Positions 55,732 to 63,289 of a stretch of 64,000 nucleotides of DNA are shown one piece after another. Origin of the DNA: Brevundimonas sp. (GTDB taxonomy: Bacteria; Pseudomonadota; Alphaproteobacteria; Caulobacterales; Caulobacteraceae); assembly GCF_019636155.1 (NCBI RefSeq), contig NZ_JAHBYB010000002.1, positions 1 to 64,000 of the forward strand. The letters run 5' to 3'. The notes under the pieces were generated by a model. The model saw only the letters and a list, made by a program, of their open reading frames with translations. It was not told where the DNA came from and ran no database searches. Position numbers and translations under genes: made by a program. How positions within the stretch are numbered: the stretch's first letter is position 1; every line of letters starts with the position of its first letter.

Positions 55732-56088
55732 CTATTCGTCTCGGCGGCCGTCGGGCACGGCGCTGCCGGCGATCCAGCTGATGACGCCGGTGACGATGGC
55801 CGCGCCGATCCCGGCCCACAGGCCGTTGACGACAAAACCGTCCAGAAGCACGGCGGTCAGGCCGATGGTGGCGGCGTTCACCACCAGCAGGAAGAGGCCG
55901 AAGGTCACGACCGTCAGGGGGAAGGTCAGAACCACAAGGATCGGCCGCACGATGGCGTTGATCAGCCCCAGCAGCAGGGCCGCCCAGATCAGGGTCCACT
56001 GTCCGACGAAATCCACACCCGGCACCACGGCCGCGGCCAGCCACAGGCCCAGGGCCGTGACCACCAGCTGAACGATGAAACGCGCCAT
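55732..56088 (-). CDS. Phage holin family (PF04020-like) small membrane protein
   Basis: 118-residue protein with four hydrophobic segments (FIVQLVVTALGLWLAAAVV, IWAALLLGLINAIVRPILVVL, LTVVTFGLFLLVVNAATIGL, LWAGIGAAIVTGVISWIAG), the four-TM phage-holin-superfamily IV/YvlD pattern. Despite the name it is a common chromosomal protein; no prophage genes are near. Its stop faces the end of the RND pump gene after 5 bp. Role in the membrane unknown. Confidence 0.9.
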   Translation of the reverse strand: MARFIVQLVVTALGLWLAAAVVPGVDFVGQWTLIWAALLLGLINAIVRPILVVLTFPLTVVTFGLFLLVVNAATIGLTAVLLDGFVVNGLWAGIGAAIVTGVISWIAGSAVPDGRRDE

Positions 56089-56172
56089 GGGGCTCTCCTT
56101 GTTCGGACCTCAGCGTAGCGCGTGTCGGGCGCCGGCTGCTACTAACCGATGCGTCATATCGGAGACCCGCCC

Positions 56173-56610
56173 ATGAGCCTGCACGGCGCCTATGACCCCG
56201 ACAACATCTTCGCCCGCATCCTGCGCGGCGACATCCCCAGCGTGAAGGTGTGGGAAGACGATCACGTCCTGGCCTTCATGGATGTCTTTCCCCAGTCGGA
56301 GGGGCATGTGCTGGTCATCTCCAAGACATCGACCGCCCGCAACATCCTGGAGATGGCGCCGGAGGACCTGGCCCGGCTGACGGCGGCGGTCCAGCGCACC
56401 GCGCTGGCGGTCGAGAAGGCGCTGAAGCCCGAGGGAATCAGCCTGATGCAGTTCAACGGCGACGCCGGCGGCCAGACGGTCTTCCACCTGCATTTCCACA
56501 TCGTGCCGCGCTGGTCCGACCGGCCGATGAAGGGCCACGGTCATGCGCCCATGGCCGAGACGTCGGCGCTTCAGGCCCTGGCCGACCGCATTCGCACGGA
56601 ACTGGATTAA
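56173..56610 (+). CDS. HIT family nucleotide-binding protein
   Basis: 145-residue histidine-triad protein: IFARILRGDIPSVKVWEDDHVLAFMDVFPQSEGHVLVISK, and the triad HLHFH (H105, H107, H109) in GGQTVFHLHFHIVPRW. Hint-type proteins hydrolyse adenosine phosphoramidates and aminoacyl-adenylates. ATG 56173 follows GGAG (56161-56164) and is preferred over ATG 56149. Its end overlaps the convergent DUF486 gene by 4 bp. Confidence 0.94.
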   Translation: MSLHGAYDPDNIFARILRGDIPSVKVWEDDHVLAFMDVFPQSEGHVLVISKTSTARNILEMAPEDLARLTAAVQRTALAVEKALKPEGISLMQFNGDAGGQTVFHLHFHIVPRWSDRPMKGHGHAPMAETSALQALADRIRTELD

Positions 56611-56948
56611 AGCGGCCCCCTGAAGATGAACCACGCCCCGCCCGCGATCAGGGCGAAGCCGACGGCGTGGTTCATCGTCAGCTTTTCGCCCAGGACGGTC
56701 ACCGAGAAGACGGCGAAGACCAGCAGGGTGATCACCTCCTGCATCGTCTTCAGTTCGGCCGCCGAATAGACCTGATGCCCGATGCGGTTGGCGGGCACGG
56801 CCAGGCAGTATTCGAAGAAGGCGATGCCCCAGCTGACGATCACCACGATCCACAGCGGCTTGGAGCCGAACTTCAGATGGCCGTACCAGGCAAAGGTCAT
56901 GAAGACGTTCGACAGCACCAGCATCAGGATGGGCGCGAGATAGGGCAT
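56607..56948 (-). CDS. DUF486/DMT-like small membrane protein
   Basis: 113-residue protein with four hydrophobic segments and the DUF486 pattern: LAPILMLVLSNVFMTFAWYGHLKFG, VIVSWGIAFFEYCLAVPANRIGH, YSAAELKTMQEVITLLVFAVFSV and NHAVGFALIAGGAWFIF. It looks like half of a drug/metabolite transporter and may work as a dimer. ATG 56948 is used; ATG 56966 or 57005 would add a short N-terminal extension. Convergent with the HIT gene, divergent from tRNA-Thr. Confidence 0.9.
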   Translation of the reverse strand: MPYLAPILMLVLSNVFMTFAWYGHLKFGSKPLWIVVIVSWGIAFFEYCLAVPANRIGHQVYSAAELKTMQEVITLLVFAVFSVTVLGEKLTMNHAVGFALIAGGAWFIFRGPL

Positions 56949-57023
56949 GGGAGGAAGGCCGGGCATGGCCGCACCATGCTTGCGCCGCGCGATTTCCGCC
57001 AGCATAAGACGCGACCGATCCGG

Positions 57024-57099
57024 GCCGGTTTAGCTCAGTTGGTAGAGCGCCAGTTTTGTAAACTGGATGTCGCGGGTTCGAACCCTGCAACCGGCACCA
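57024..57099 (+). tRNA. tRNA-Thr (anticodon TGT)
   Basis: Cloverleaf by eye: acceptor GCCGGTT pairs with AACCGGC; D arm TAGCTCAGTTGGTAGAGC; anticodon stem CCAGT/ACTGG with loop TTTGTAA, anticodon TGT; T arm GCGGGTTCGAACCCTGC; discriminator A; CCA encoded (57097-57099). Reads ACA codons. Confidence 0.97.
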
Positions 57100-57117
57100 T
57101 CGCCCGCGCCCGCGCCT

Positions 57118-57873
57118 TCAGGCCGGCTGCAGTCCCAAGGGGCCATACAGCCACACCAGCCAGATCCCGACCGCCAGCAGGCTGCCGAACGGCAGGCGGT
57201 CGTCGCCCCGCACCCGCCGCCGCACGATCAGCCGCGCGGCCACCAGGCTGAACCCCACGGCGCAGGCCCACAGCAGCACGCTGGGCAGGCCGATCCAGCC
57301 GATCCAGGCGCCGGCCCCCGCGAATAGGAAGGGATCGCCGCCGCCCAGGCCGTCACGCTTCCTCCAGACCCGATAGAGGAAGGCGATTAGCCACAGCAGG
57401 CCGAAACCCGCCACGGCCCCGATCACGGCGTCGACGGGCCAGTCACGGGCGATCAGGGCCGCCGCCCCGATCCCGGTGGCGATCAGCGGAAAGGTCAGGA
57501 CGTCCGGCAGCCAGAAATGCTCGGCGTCGACCAGGGCGATCAGCAGCAGCTGCCACCCCAGCACGGCGGTCGCGGCCATCATGATCCAGCCGCCGCCATG
57601 CACAGCCGCCCAGACGCCGATCAGACCCCCCGCCGTCTCGATCAGCGGATAGCGCGGCGAGATCGCCGCCCGACAGTCCGCGCAGCGCCCGCGCAGGACC
57701 AGCCAGCTGACGACGGGAACCAGGCGCCACGGCTTCAGCGTGACGCCGCAGCTGTGGCAGTGGGAGGGCTTGAGGACCACGTCCTCCTCGGCCGGCAGGC
57801 GCACGCTGACGGCGGCCAGGAAACTGCCCACGATCAGGCCCAGCAGGCCCAGTATGGCGGCGTTGACGATCAT
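57118..57873 (-). CDS. Prepilin peptidase (type 4, A24 family)
   Basis: 251-residue inner-membrane enzyme. N-terminal part has the two CxxC pairs of the methylase domain (C39/C42 in SHCHSCGV and C64/C67 in GRCADCRA). The peptidase aspartates are in ALVDAEHFWLPD and in GLGGGDPFLFAGAGAWIGW (GGGD in place of GxGD, still an Asp). About seven hydrophobic segments. It cleaves and methylates type IV pilins or type II secretion pseudopilins; no pilin gene is adjacent. Start ATG 57873. Confidence 0.92.
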   Translation of the reverse strand: MIVNAAILGLLGLIVGSFLAAVSVRLPAEEDVVLKPSHCHSCGVTLKPWRLVPVVSWLVLRGRCADCRAAISPRYPLIETAGGLIGVWAAVHGGGWIMMAATAVLGWQLLLIALVDAEHFWLPDVLTFPLIATGIGAAALIARDWPVDAVIGAVAGFGLLWLIAFLYRVWRKRDGLGGGDPFLFAGAGAWIGWIGLPSVLLWACAVGFSLVAARLIVRRRVRGDDRLPFGSLLAVGIWLVWLYGPLGLQPA

Positions 57874-57912
57874 TCAGGCTCCGGCGCTCCGGCTCGGCCG
57901 ATTTCAAATATT

Positions 57913-58044
57913 CGTCACCCTCGGGCTTGTCCCGAGGGCCCATCTTTCAGCCCGCTCGACAGGTGAATGTCGATATCCGCGTATCCGCCGCCGCGATCGC
58001 AGTTGAGGCCGCCATGGGCCCTCGGGACAAGCCCGAGGGTGACG
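57913..58044. repeat. 132-bp element with perfect 31-bp inverted ends, copy 2
   Basis: Left arm 57913-57943 and right arm 58014-58044 are exact reverse complements over 31 bp and identical to the arms at 46971-47105. The interior differs except for the bases next to the right arm (TTGAGGCCGCC). It lies between the feoB stop (58059) and the prepilin peptidase start (57873), both minus-strand genes, so it can end the feoAB transcript. Confidence 0.9.
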
Positions 58045-58058
58045 GGGTGGTTATCAGC

Positions 58059-59933
58059 CTAGCCGCCGCCCATCGCCACGGCCACCCGGTAGACGATGAA
58101 GGCCGCCAGATAGGCCAGGCCGAACATGTAGCCGACCATGATCCAGGTCCATTTCAGGGAATTGGTCTCGCGCCGCACCACCCCCAGGGTCGCCACGCAC
58201 TGGGGCGCGAAGACATACCAGGCCAGGAAGGCCAGGGCCGTAGCCAGGGACCATTGCCCGGCCAGGGTCGAGGCCAGGGCGCCGACGCCCGAGCCTTCCG
58301 CGTCGGCGATGGCGTAGACCGACCCCAGGGCCGCCACCGCCACCTCGCGCGCGGCCATTCCGGGGATCAGGGCGATGACCATCTGCCAGTTGAAGCCGAT
58401 GGGGGCGAACAGGGGCTCCAGCGCCTGGCCCAGCATGCCGGCGAAGGAATAGTCGATGGCCGGACCGGTCGCGCCTTCGGGCGGATAGGGGAAGGTCGAC
58501 AGGACCCAGACGATGACCATCAGCGGCAGGATGATCCGCCCCGCCCGCTCCAGGAAGATCCGCGCCCGGAGCCACAGGTTGAACAGCACACTGCGCCAGT
58601 GGGGCGTCTTGTAGGCCGGCAGCTCCATCATGAAGGGCTCAACCGCGCCGCGCCAGAAGACGCGCCGGATGACGAAGGACACCACAAGGGCGCTGACGAT
58701 CCCGGCGGCGTAGAGGCCGAACATCACCAGTCCCTGCAGATTGGCGAAGCCCCAGACCGTCTCGTTCGGAATGAAGGCGGCGATGATCAGGGTGTAGACC
58801 GGGATGCGGGCCGAGCAGGTCATCAGCGGCGCCACCATGATGGTGGTCAGGCGGTCGCGCTTGGAATCGATCACCCGCGCCGCCATGACGCCGGGAATGG
58901 CGCAGGCGAAGCTGCTGAGCAGCGGAATGAAGGCCCGGCCGTGCAGGCCGGCCCCGCCCATGATCCGGTCCATCAGAAAGGCCGCGCGGGCCATATAGCC
59001 GAAGTCTTCCAGCAGGATGATGAAGGCGAACAGGATCAGGATCTGCGGCAGGAAGACCAGCACGCTGCCCACCCCGGCGATCAGGCCGTCGACGATCAGG
59101 CTTTCCAGCAGGCCGTCCGGCATGACCGCCGCGACCCAGCCGCCCAGGGCGCCCAGGCCAGCCTCGATCCCGTCCATCAGGGGGGTGGCCCAGGTGAAGA
59201 CGGCCTGGAACATGACGAACAGCAGGGCCAGCAGGATCACCAGGCCGCCGACCGGATGCAGCAGGACGGAATCGACCCGCCCGGTCAGGGTGTCGGGCCG
59301 TTCCGGCGGGCGGACGCAGGCCTTCATGATCCGCTCGGCCTGATGGTGGGCGGCGCGGATCTCGGACGCCTCGGGCGCATGCCAGACGCCCTCGCCGGCG
59401 GCCCCGCCCGTGACCGCCAGCTCTTCGGCGGCGGCGATCAGATCCTCGATCCCGCGCCGGCGCGTGGCCACCGTCGGCACGATCCGCACCCCCAGTTCGG
59501 CCGACAGCCGCTCCAGGTCGATGCGCAGGCCCTGGCGTTCGGCGATGTCGTACATGTTCAGGGCCAGGACCATCGGCCGGCCCACGGCCTTGATCTCCAG
59601 CGCCAGGCGCAGCACCAGCCTGAGGTTGGTCGCATCGGCCACCAGGACCACCGCGTCCGGCGCCGCTTCGCCCGCCAGACGGCCCAGGACGGCGTCGCGG
59701 GTCACCTCCTCGTCCGGACTGCGTGCGCGCAGGGAATAGGTGCCCGGCAGATCGAGAACCGACAGGGTGCGGCCGGACGGGGTGCGGATCACGCCCTCCT
59801 TCCGCTCGACCGTGACCCCGGCATAGTTGGCCACCTTCTGGTGCGAGCCGGTCAGGGCGTTGAACAGGGCGGTCTTGCCGCTGTTGGGATTGCCGACCAG
59901 GGCGATGCGGGCGGGCCTGACGAGGGCGTCCAT
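58059..59933 (-). CDS. feoB: Ferrous iron transporter FeoB
   Basis: 624-residue Fe(II) transporter. N-terminal G-protein domain: GNPNSGKTALFNALTG (G1), NYAGVTVERKEG, DLPGTYSLRARSPDEEV, LNMYDIAERQG. A guanine-dissociation-inhibitor-like spacer follows, then the membrane part with the Gate motifs (SFACAIPGVMAARVI, APLMTCSARIPVY). About nine membrane helices; shorter than E. coli FeoB (773 residues), as in other alphaproteobacteria. It starts 3 bp after feoA. The 31-bp inverted-repeat element follows the stop. Confidence 0.96.
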   Translation of the reverse strand: MDALVRPARIALVGNPNSGKTALFNALTGSHQKVANYAGVTVERKEGVIRTPSGRTLSVLDLPGTYSLRARSPDEEVTRDAVLGRLAGEAAPDAVVLVADATNLRLVLRLALEIKAVGRPMVLALNMYDIAERQGLRIDLERLSAELGVRIVPTVATRRRGIEDLIAAAEELAVTGGAAGEGVWHAPEASEIRAAHHQAERIMKACVRPPERPDTLTGRVDSVLLHPVGGLVILLALLFVMFQAVFTWATPLMDGIEAGLGALGGWVAAVMPDGLLESLIVDGLIAGVGSVLVFLPQILILFAFIILLEDFGYMARAAFLMDRIMGGAGLHGRAFIPLLSSFACAIPGVMAARVIDSKRDRLTTIMVAPLMTCSARIPVYTLIIAAFIPNETVWGFANLQGLVMFGLYAAGIVSALVVSFVIRRVFWRGAVEPFMMELPAYKTPHWRSVLFNLWLRARIFLERAGRIILPLMVIVWVLSTFPYPPEGATGPAIDYSFAGMLGQALEPLFAPIGFNWQMVIALIPGMAAREVAVAALGSVYAIADAEGSGVGALASTLAGQWSLATALAFLAWYVFAPQCVATLGVVRRETNSLKWTWIMVGYMFGLAYLAAFIVYRVAVAMGGG

Positions 59934-59936
59934 GGC

Positions 59937-60203
59937 TCAGCGCGCCTCGCGCCGAACGATCAGGCTGGCCGCCTCGTGCCGACGCAGGGCCACCCGCATG
60001 TCGTCGACCTTCATGGCGATGGGGTCGCGGCCGAACAGGCCTTCATGCAGAAGCTCCACCTGGGCGCCCTCGACGAAGCCCAGTTCCAGCAGTCGACGCT
60101 CCAGCTCCACCTCGTGCTCAAGATGATGGCAATGGGCGCCGACCTTGACGATGACGCCGCGGTCGCCGCGCCGGGCCTGGCTCAGGGGGATTTCGTCGGA
60201 CAT
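59937..60203 (-). CDS. feoA: Ferrous iron transport protein FeoA
   Basis: 88-residue SH3-like cytosolic partner of FeoB. LSQARRGDRGVIVKVGAH, ERRLLELGFVEGAQVELLHEGLFGRDPIAMKV and MRVALRRHEAASLIVRRE are the FeoA pattern. ATG 60203 is chosen; the upstream extension has no similarity. First gene of feoAB; a Fur-like box lies 39-53 bp upstream. Confidence 0.94.
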   Translation of the reverse strand: MSDEIPLSQARRGDRGVIVKVGAHCHHLEHEVELERRLLELGFVEGAQVELLHEGLFGRDPIAMKVDDMRVALRRHEAASLIVRREAR

Positions 60204-60241
60204 GGGACTCTCGGGCGCCGACGCGCCGGCGCCGCTGAAGA

Positions 60242-60256
60242 TGACAGTGACTATCA
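60242..60256 (-). promoter_or_regulatory. Fur-like box upstream of feoAB
   Basis: TGACAGT-G-ACTATCA: a 7-1-7 imperfect palindrome close to the 7-1-7 form of the Fur site (TGATAAT-n-ATTATCA), differing at three of fourteen positions. It lies 39-53 bp before the feoA start and 103-117 bp before the divergent cytochrome c start. Iron repression by Fur is the expected role; it could touch both genes. Confidence 0.7.
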
Positions 60257-60358
60257 GGTGCAGGTCCCCGCCGTCCAGCGCGCCCAGGCGCGCGCGATGA
60301 GGACGCATTGCCGCCCCCAGCGATTGCGCTATCACAGGCGTCGTCCCCGGAGGGAATG

Positions 60359-60844
60359 ATGTTCCGTCGCCTGATCCTGCCCGCCGCCTTCCTGACCCTG
60401 GCCGCCTGCGGCCCGAGTTCGCCTACTGAGCCGGCCGCTCCGGCCGCGCCCACGGTCCCGCCGCCCACGGCGGCCCAGATGCAGGCGGCGCTGGCGGCCC
60501 TGCCGGCGCCCTATGACGGCGCCGACCTGGACAATGGCCGGCGCGTCTTCGCGCGTTGCCGCTCGTGCCACACCGTCACGGCGAACGGGCCGAACATGAC
60601 CGGGCCGAACCTGTATGGCGTCTTCGGCCGCCAGGCGGGGACGCACGCCGGCTATCGCTATTCCGCGCCGGTGAAGGCGGCCGGCTTCGCCTGGGACGCC
60701 GAGCGGATCGACCACTGGCTGGAGAATCCGCGCACCTTCCTGCCGGGCAACAAGATGACCTTCCCCGGCATCGCCGACCCGACCGACCGGCGCGACCTGA
60801 TCGCCTGGCTGCAGGTCAGTACGACGCCCGCGCCCGCGGCCTGA
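60359..60844 (+). CDS. Lipid-anchored class I cytochrome c
   Basis: 161-residue c-type cytochrome. Signal peptide MFRRLILPAAFLTLAAC ends in a lipobox (C17), then a Pro/Ala-rich tether (20-50) and the haem domain: CxxCH at C67-C70-H71 (FARCRSCHTV), GPNLYGVFGRQAG, and axial Met M133 in LPGNKMTFPG, as in cytochrome c2/c550-type carriers (often named cytochrome c family CycM-like). ATG 60359 is preferred over ATG 60356 and an upstream start at 60308; GGAGGGA precedes it. Divergent from feoAB. Confidence 0.93.
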   Translation: MFRRLILPAAFLTLAACGPSSPTEPAAPAAPTVPPPTAAQMQAALAALPAPYDGADLDNGRRVFARCRSCHTVTANGPNMTGPNLYGVFGRQAGTHAGYRYSAPVKAAGFAWDAERIDHWLENPRTFLPGNKMTFPGIADPTDRRDLIAWLQVSTTPAPAA

Positions 60845-60852
60845 TCGGCGGG

Positions 60853-62634
60853 TCAGGCGCCCAGCACCTCGGCCGTCATCCGCTGGAGCAATTCGCCGCC
60901 CTGGCCGACGGCGGCCAGGCGGCTGGAGGCGTGGCCCAGGACGTTGGCGGCATAGACCTCATACAGGTCCAGCCGGCCCTGCAGCCAGGCGGCGTCGCCT
61001 TCGCCGGCCTCGATCTGGGCCTTGGCGGCGAGGGCGCCCTTGGCCAGAAGCCAGCCGCCCACGACATCGCCCATCAGCTTCAGATAGGCGTCGGCGGCGG
61101 CCAGGACGTCGGCGGCGCGGCCCGGGTCCGTCTTGGCGTCCAGCAGCCACAGGGTGGCGTCCTCGACCGCCTCGATGGCGTTGACCAGCCGTTCGATGGG
61201 CTTGCCGGAATAGAGGCGGCGAAGGTCGTTGGCGGTCGTCTTCATGTCCGTGATCAGCGCCTTGGCGGATGCGCCGCCGTCCTGGGACAGCTTGCGCCCG
61301 ACCAGGTCCATGGCCTGGACGCCGTTGGTGCCTTCGTAGATCGGGGTGATGCGGGCGTCGCGGTAGTATTGGGCCGCGCCCGTCTCCTCGATGAAGCCCA
61401 TGCCGCCGTGCACCTGGACGCCCATGGAGGCGACCTCGCAGCCCACGTCGGTGGACCAGGCCTTGGCGATGGGCACGAACAGGTCCTCGCGGCCCTTCCA
61501 GCGGATGCGGTCGTCTTCGGATGCGGCGGTGCGGGCCAGGTCGGCGGCGACGGCGGTGGACAGGCAGATGGCGCGGGCGGCCGCGACCTTGGCCTTCATC
61601 ACCGACAGCATGCGGCGCACGTCGGGATGGTCGATGATCGGGGCGTTCATCTCGCCGGTCCAGACGCTGCGGCCCTGGCGGCGCTCCCGGGCATAGGCCA
61701 GGGCGTGCTGATAGGCGCGCTCGGCGATGCCCACCCCTTCGACCCCTACCGCCAGGCGGGCGGCGTTCATCATCACGAACATATGGGCCAGGCCCTCGTT
61801 CGGGCGGCCGACCAGTTCGGCGGTGGCGCCCTCATAGCTCATGACGCAGGTGGGGGAGGCGTGGATGCCCAGCTTGTGCTCGACCCCCACCGGCCGGAAG
61901 CCGTTGCGCGCGCCGATGGAGCCGTCGGCGTTCAGCAGGAATTTCGGCGCCAGGAACAGGCTGATCCCCTTTGGCCCCGGCGGGGCGTCGGGCAGGCGGG
62001 CCAGGACCATGTGCACGATGTTGTCGGTGGCGTCGTGGTCGCCCCAGGTGATGAAGATCTTCTGGCCGTTCAGGGCGTAGGTCCCGTCGCCGTTCGGCGT
62101 CGCCGTGGCCGTCAGGGCGCCCAGGTCGGTGCCCGCGTGCGGTTCTGTCAGCACCATGGCTCCGGTCCATTCGCCGCTGACCAGACGCGGCAGCCAGGTC
62201 TGCTTCTGCGATTCAGAACCGACCGCCTCCAGCGCCTCGATGGCCGCCAGTGACAGCATGGGGCACAGGCCGAAGGCCATGTTGGCGGCGTGGACGGTCT
62301 CATAGGCCGCCAGCTCCAGCGCCTTGGGCAGGCCCTGGCCGCCGGCGTGGGTCGAGGCGGCCAGGCCGGTCCAGCCGCCTTCGACGAACTGGCGATAGGC
62401 GTCGGCGAAACCGGGGGCGGCGGTGACGGCGCCGTTGGCGTAGGTCGCGCCCTTCTGGTCGCCGATGCGGTTCAGCGGGGCCAGGACGCCCTCGGAGAAC
62501 TGACCCGCCGCCTCCAGCACCGCGTTCAGCACATCGCCGTCGAAGTCGGGAAAGGCCTGGCCCACCAGGGCGTCGGCGCCGGCCACGGAGCGCAGGGCGA
62601 AGGCGATGTCACGAAGGGGCGCACGGTAGGTCAT
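60853..62634 (-). CDS. Acyl-CoA dehydrogenase, long form
   Basis: 593-residue flavoenzyme of the long acyl-CoA dehydrogenase branch with C-terminal extension (FadE5/DmdC-like). N-terminal MTYRAPLRDIAFALRSVAG is characteristic of that branch. FAD and substrate regions: GAMVLTEPHAGTDLGAL, KIFITWGDHD, VQVHGGMGFIEETGAAQYYRDARI and the catalytic base E434 in IYEGTNGVQAMDLVGRK. The last 130 residues are the helical extension. It oxidises acyl-CoA in beta-oxidation; chain length cannot be read. ATG 62634 used; ATG 62661 possible. Confidence 0.94.
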   Translation of the reverse strand: MTYRAPLRDIAFALRSVAGADALVGQAFPDFDGDVLNAVLEAAGQFSEGVLAPLNRIGDQKGATYANGAVTAAPGFADAYRQFVEGGWTGLAASTHAGGQGLPKALELAAYETVHAANMAFGLCPMLSLAAIEALEAVGSESQKQTWLPRLVSGEWTGAMVLTEPHAGTDLGALTATATPNGDGTYALNGQKIFITWGDHDATDNIVHMVLARLPDAPPGPKGISLFLAPKFLLNADGSIGARNGFRPVGVEHKLGIHASPTCVMSYEGATAELVGRPNEGLAHMFVMMNAARLAVGVEGVGIAERAYQHALAYARERRQGRSVWTGEMNAPIIDHPDVRRMLSVMKAKVAAARAICLSTAVAADLARTAASEDDRIRWKGREDLFVPIAKAWSTDVGCEVASMGVQVHGGMGFIEETGAAQYYRDARITPIYEGTNGVQAMDLVGRKLSQDGGASAKALITDMKTTANDLRRLYSGKPIERLVNAIEAVEDATLWLLDAKTDPGRAADVLAAADAYLKLMGDVVGGWLLAKGALAAKAQIEAGEGDAAWLQGRLDLYEVYAANVLGHASSRLAAVGQGGELLQRMTAEVLGA

Positions 62635-62740
62635 GGGGAGGTCTCCTGAGGCGGTCTTCATGCCGTCCGGCCGGTGGGTGTGGCAAGCCGCTTGGCGAAG
62701 CGGCGGGCGCAGGGCAAGCTGGCGGCGAACCGGAGGACCC

Positions 62741-63289
62741 ATGGCCGAACCGCGCGACCGATATTCCGCCGTCTCCCTGACGCTGCACTGGGCCATCGCC
62801 GCGCTGGTGGTCGGGCAGATCGTCCTGATCACACTGGCGGAGGGCGCCAGCGGGCCGGATCGCGGTCTGTGGATCATGCTGCACAAGTCCGGCGGGGCGA
62901 CGATCCTGGTCCTGACCCTGTTGCGCCTGGGCTGGCGCGTCGCCCATCCGGCCATCCCCCTGCCGGTCTCGACACCGCGATGGCAGCGGGTTGCGGCGCG
63001 CCTCACCCATGTCGCCTTCTATGTCGTCCTGCTGGCCCTGCCGCTGACCGGCTGGCTGGCGGGATCGGCGGCGGGGCGCGGGTTCGAATACTATGGGCTG
63101 TTCGACTGGCCGCTTCTGCCCATCGGCGGCGGGCGTCCGCTGGCGCGCAGCCTGATGGACCTGCACCATGCCCTGCCCAAGCTGCTGTATGTCCTTCTGT
63201 TCCTGCATGTCGCAGGGGCGCTGAAGCATCAGTTGCTGGACCGCGACAATGTGCTGAGGCGGATGCTGCCCTTCCTGCCCGCGCGATGA
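62741..63289 (+). CDS. Cytochrome b561
   Basis: 182-residue membrane cytochrome of the prokaryotic b561 (YodB/CybB) family with four hydrophobic segments. Candidate haem ligands: H in LTLHWAIAALV, H in IMLHKSGGATI, and LHHALPKLLYVLLFLHVAGALKHQ near the C-terminus. It moves electrons between quinol and a periplasmic or membrane acceptor such as superoxide or O2. ATG 62741 follows GGAGG (62732-62736); an ATG at 62633 would add a non-hydrophobic extension. Its stop overlaps the start of the TsaC-family gene. Confidence 0.92.
   Translation: MAEPRDRYSAVSLTLHWAIAALVVGQIVLITLAEGASGPDRGLWIMLHKSGGATILVLTLLRLGWRVAHPAIPLPVSTPRWQRVAARLTHVAFYVVLLALPLTGWLAGSAAGRGFEYYGLFDWPLLPIGGGRPLARSLMDLHHALPKLLYVLLFLHVAGALKHQLLDRDNVLRRMLPFLPAR

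Noticed and set aside
52337-56044. Very long open frame (over 1200 codons) on the minus strand opposite the RND adaptor and pump genes
   Set aside because: Its product is Arg/Gly/His-rich low-complexity sequence with no domain, whereas the plus strand encodes a complete RND transporter. Long antisense frames are expected at this GC content.
55732-56088. Prophage remnant suggested by the holin-family protein
   Set aside because: The four-TM PF04020 family is a normal chromosomal membrane protein and no other phage gene is near.
57024-57099. tRNA-Thr as an integration site of a genomic island
   Set aside because: No integrase gene and no repeat of the tRNA 3' end is visible nearby; flanking genes have the local GC content.
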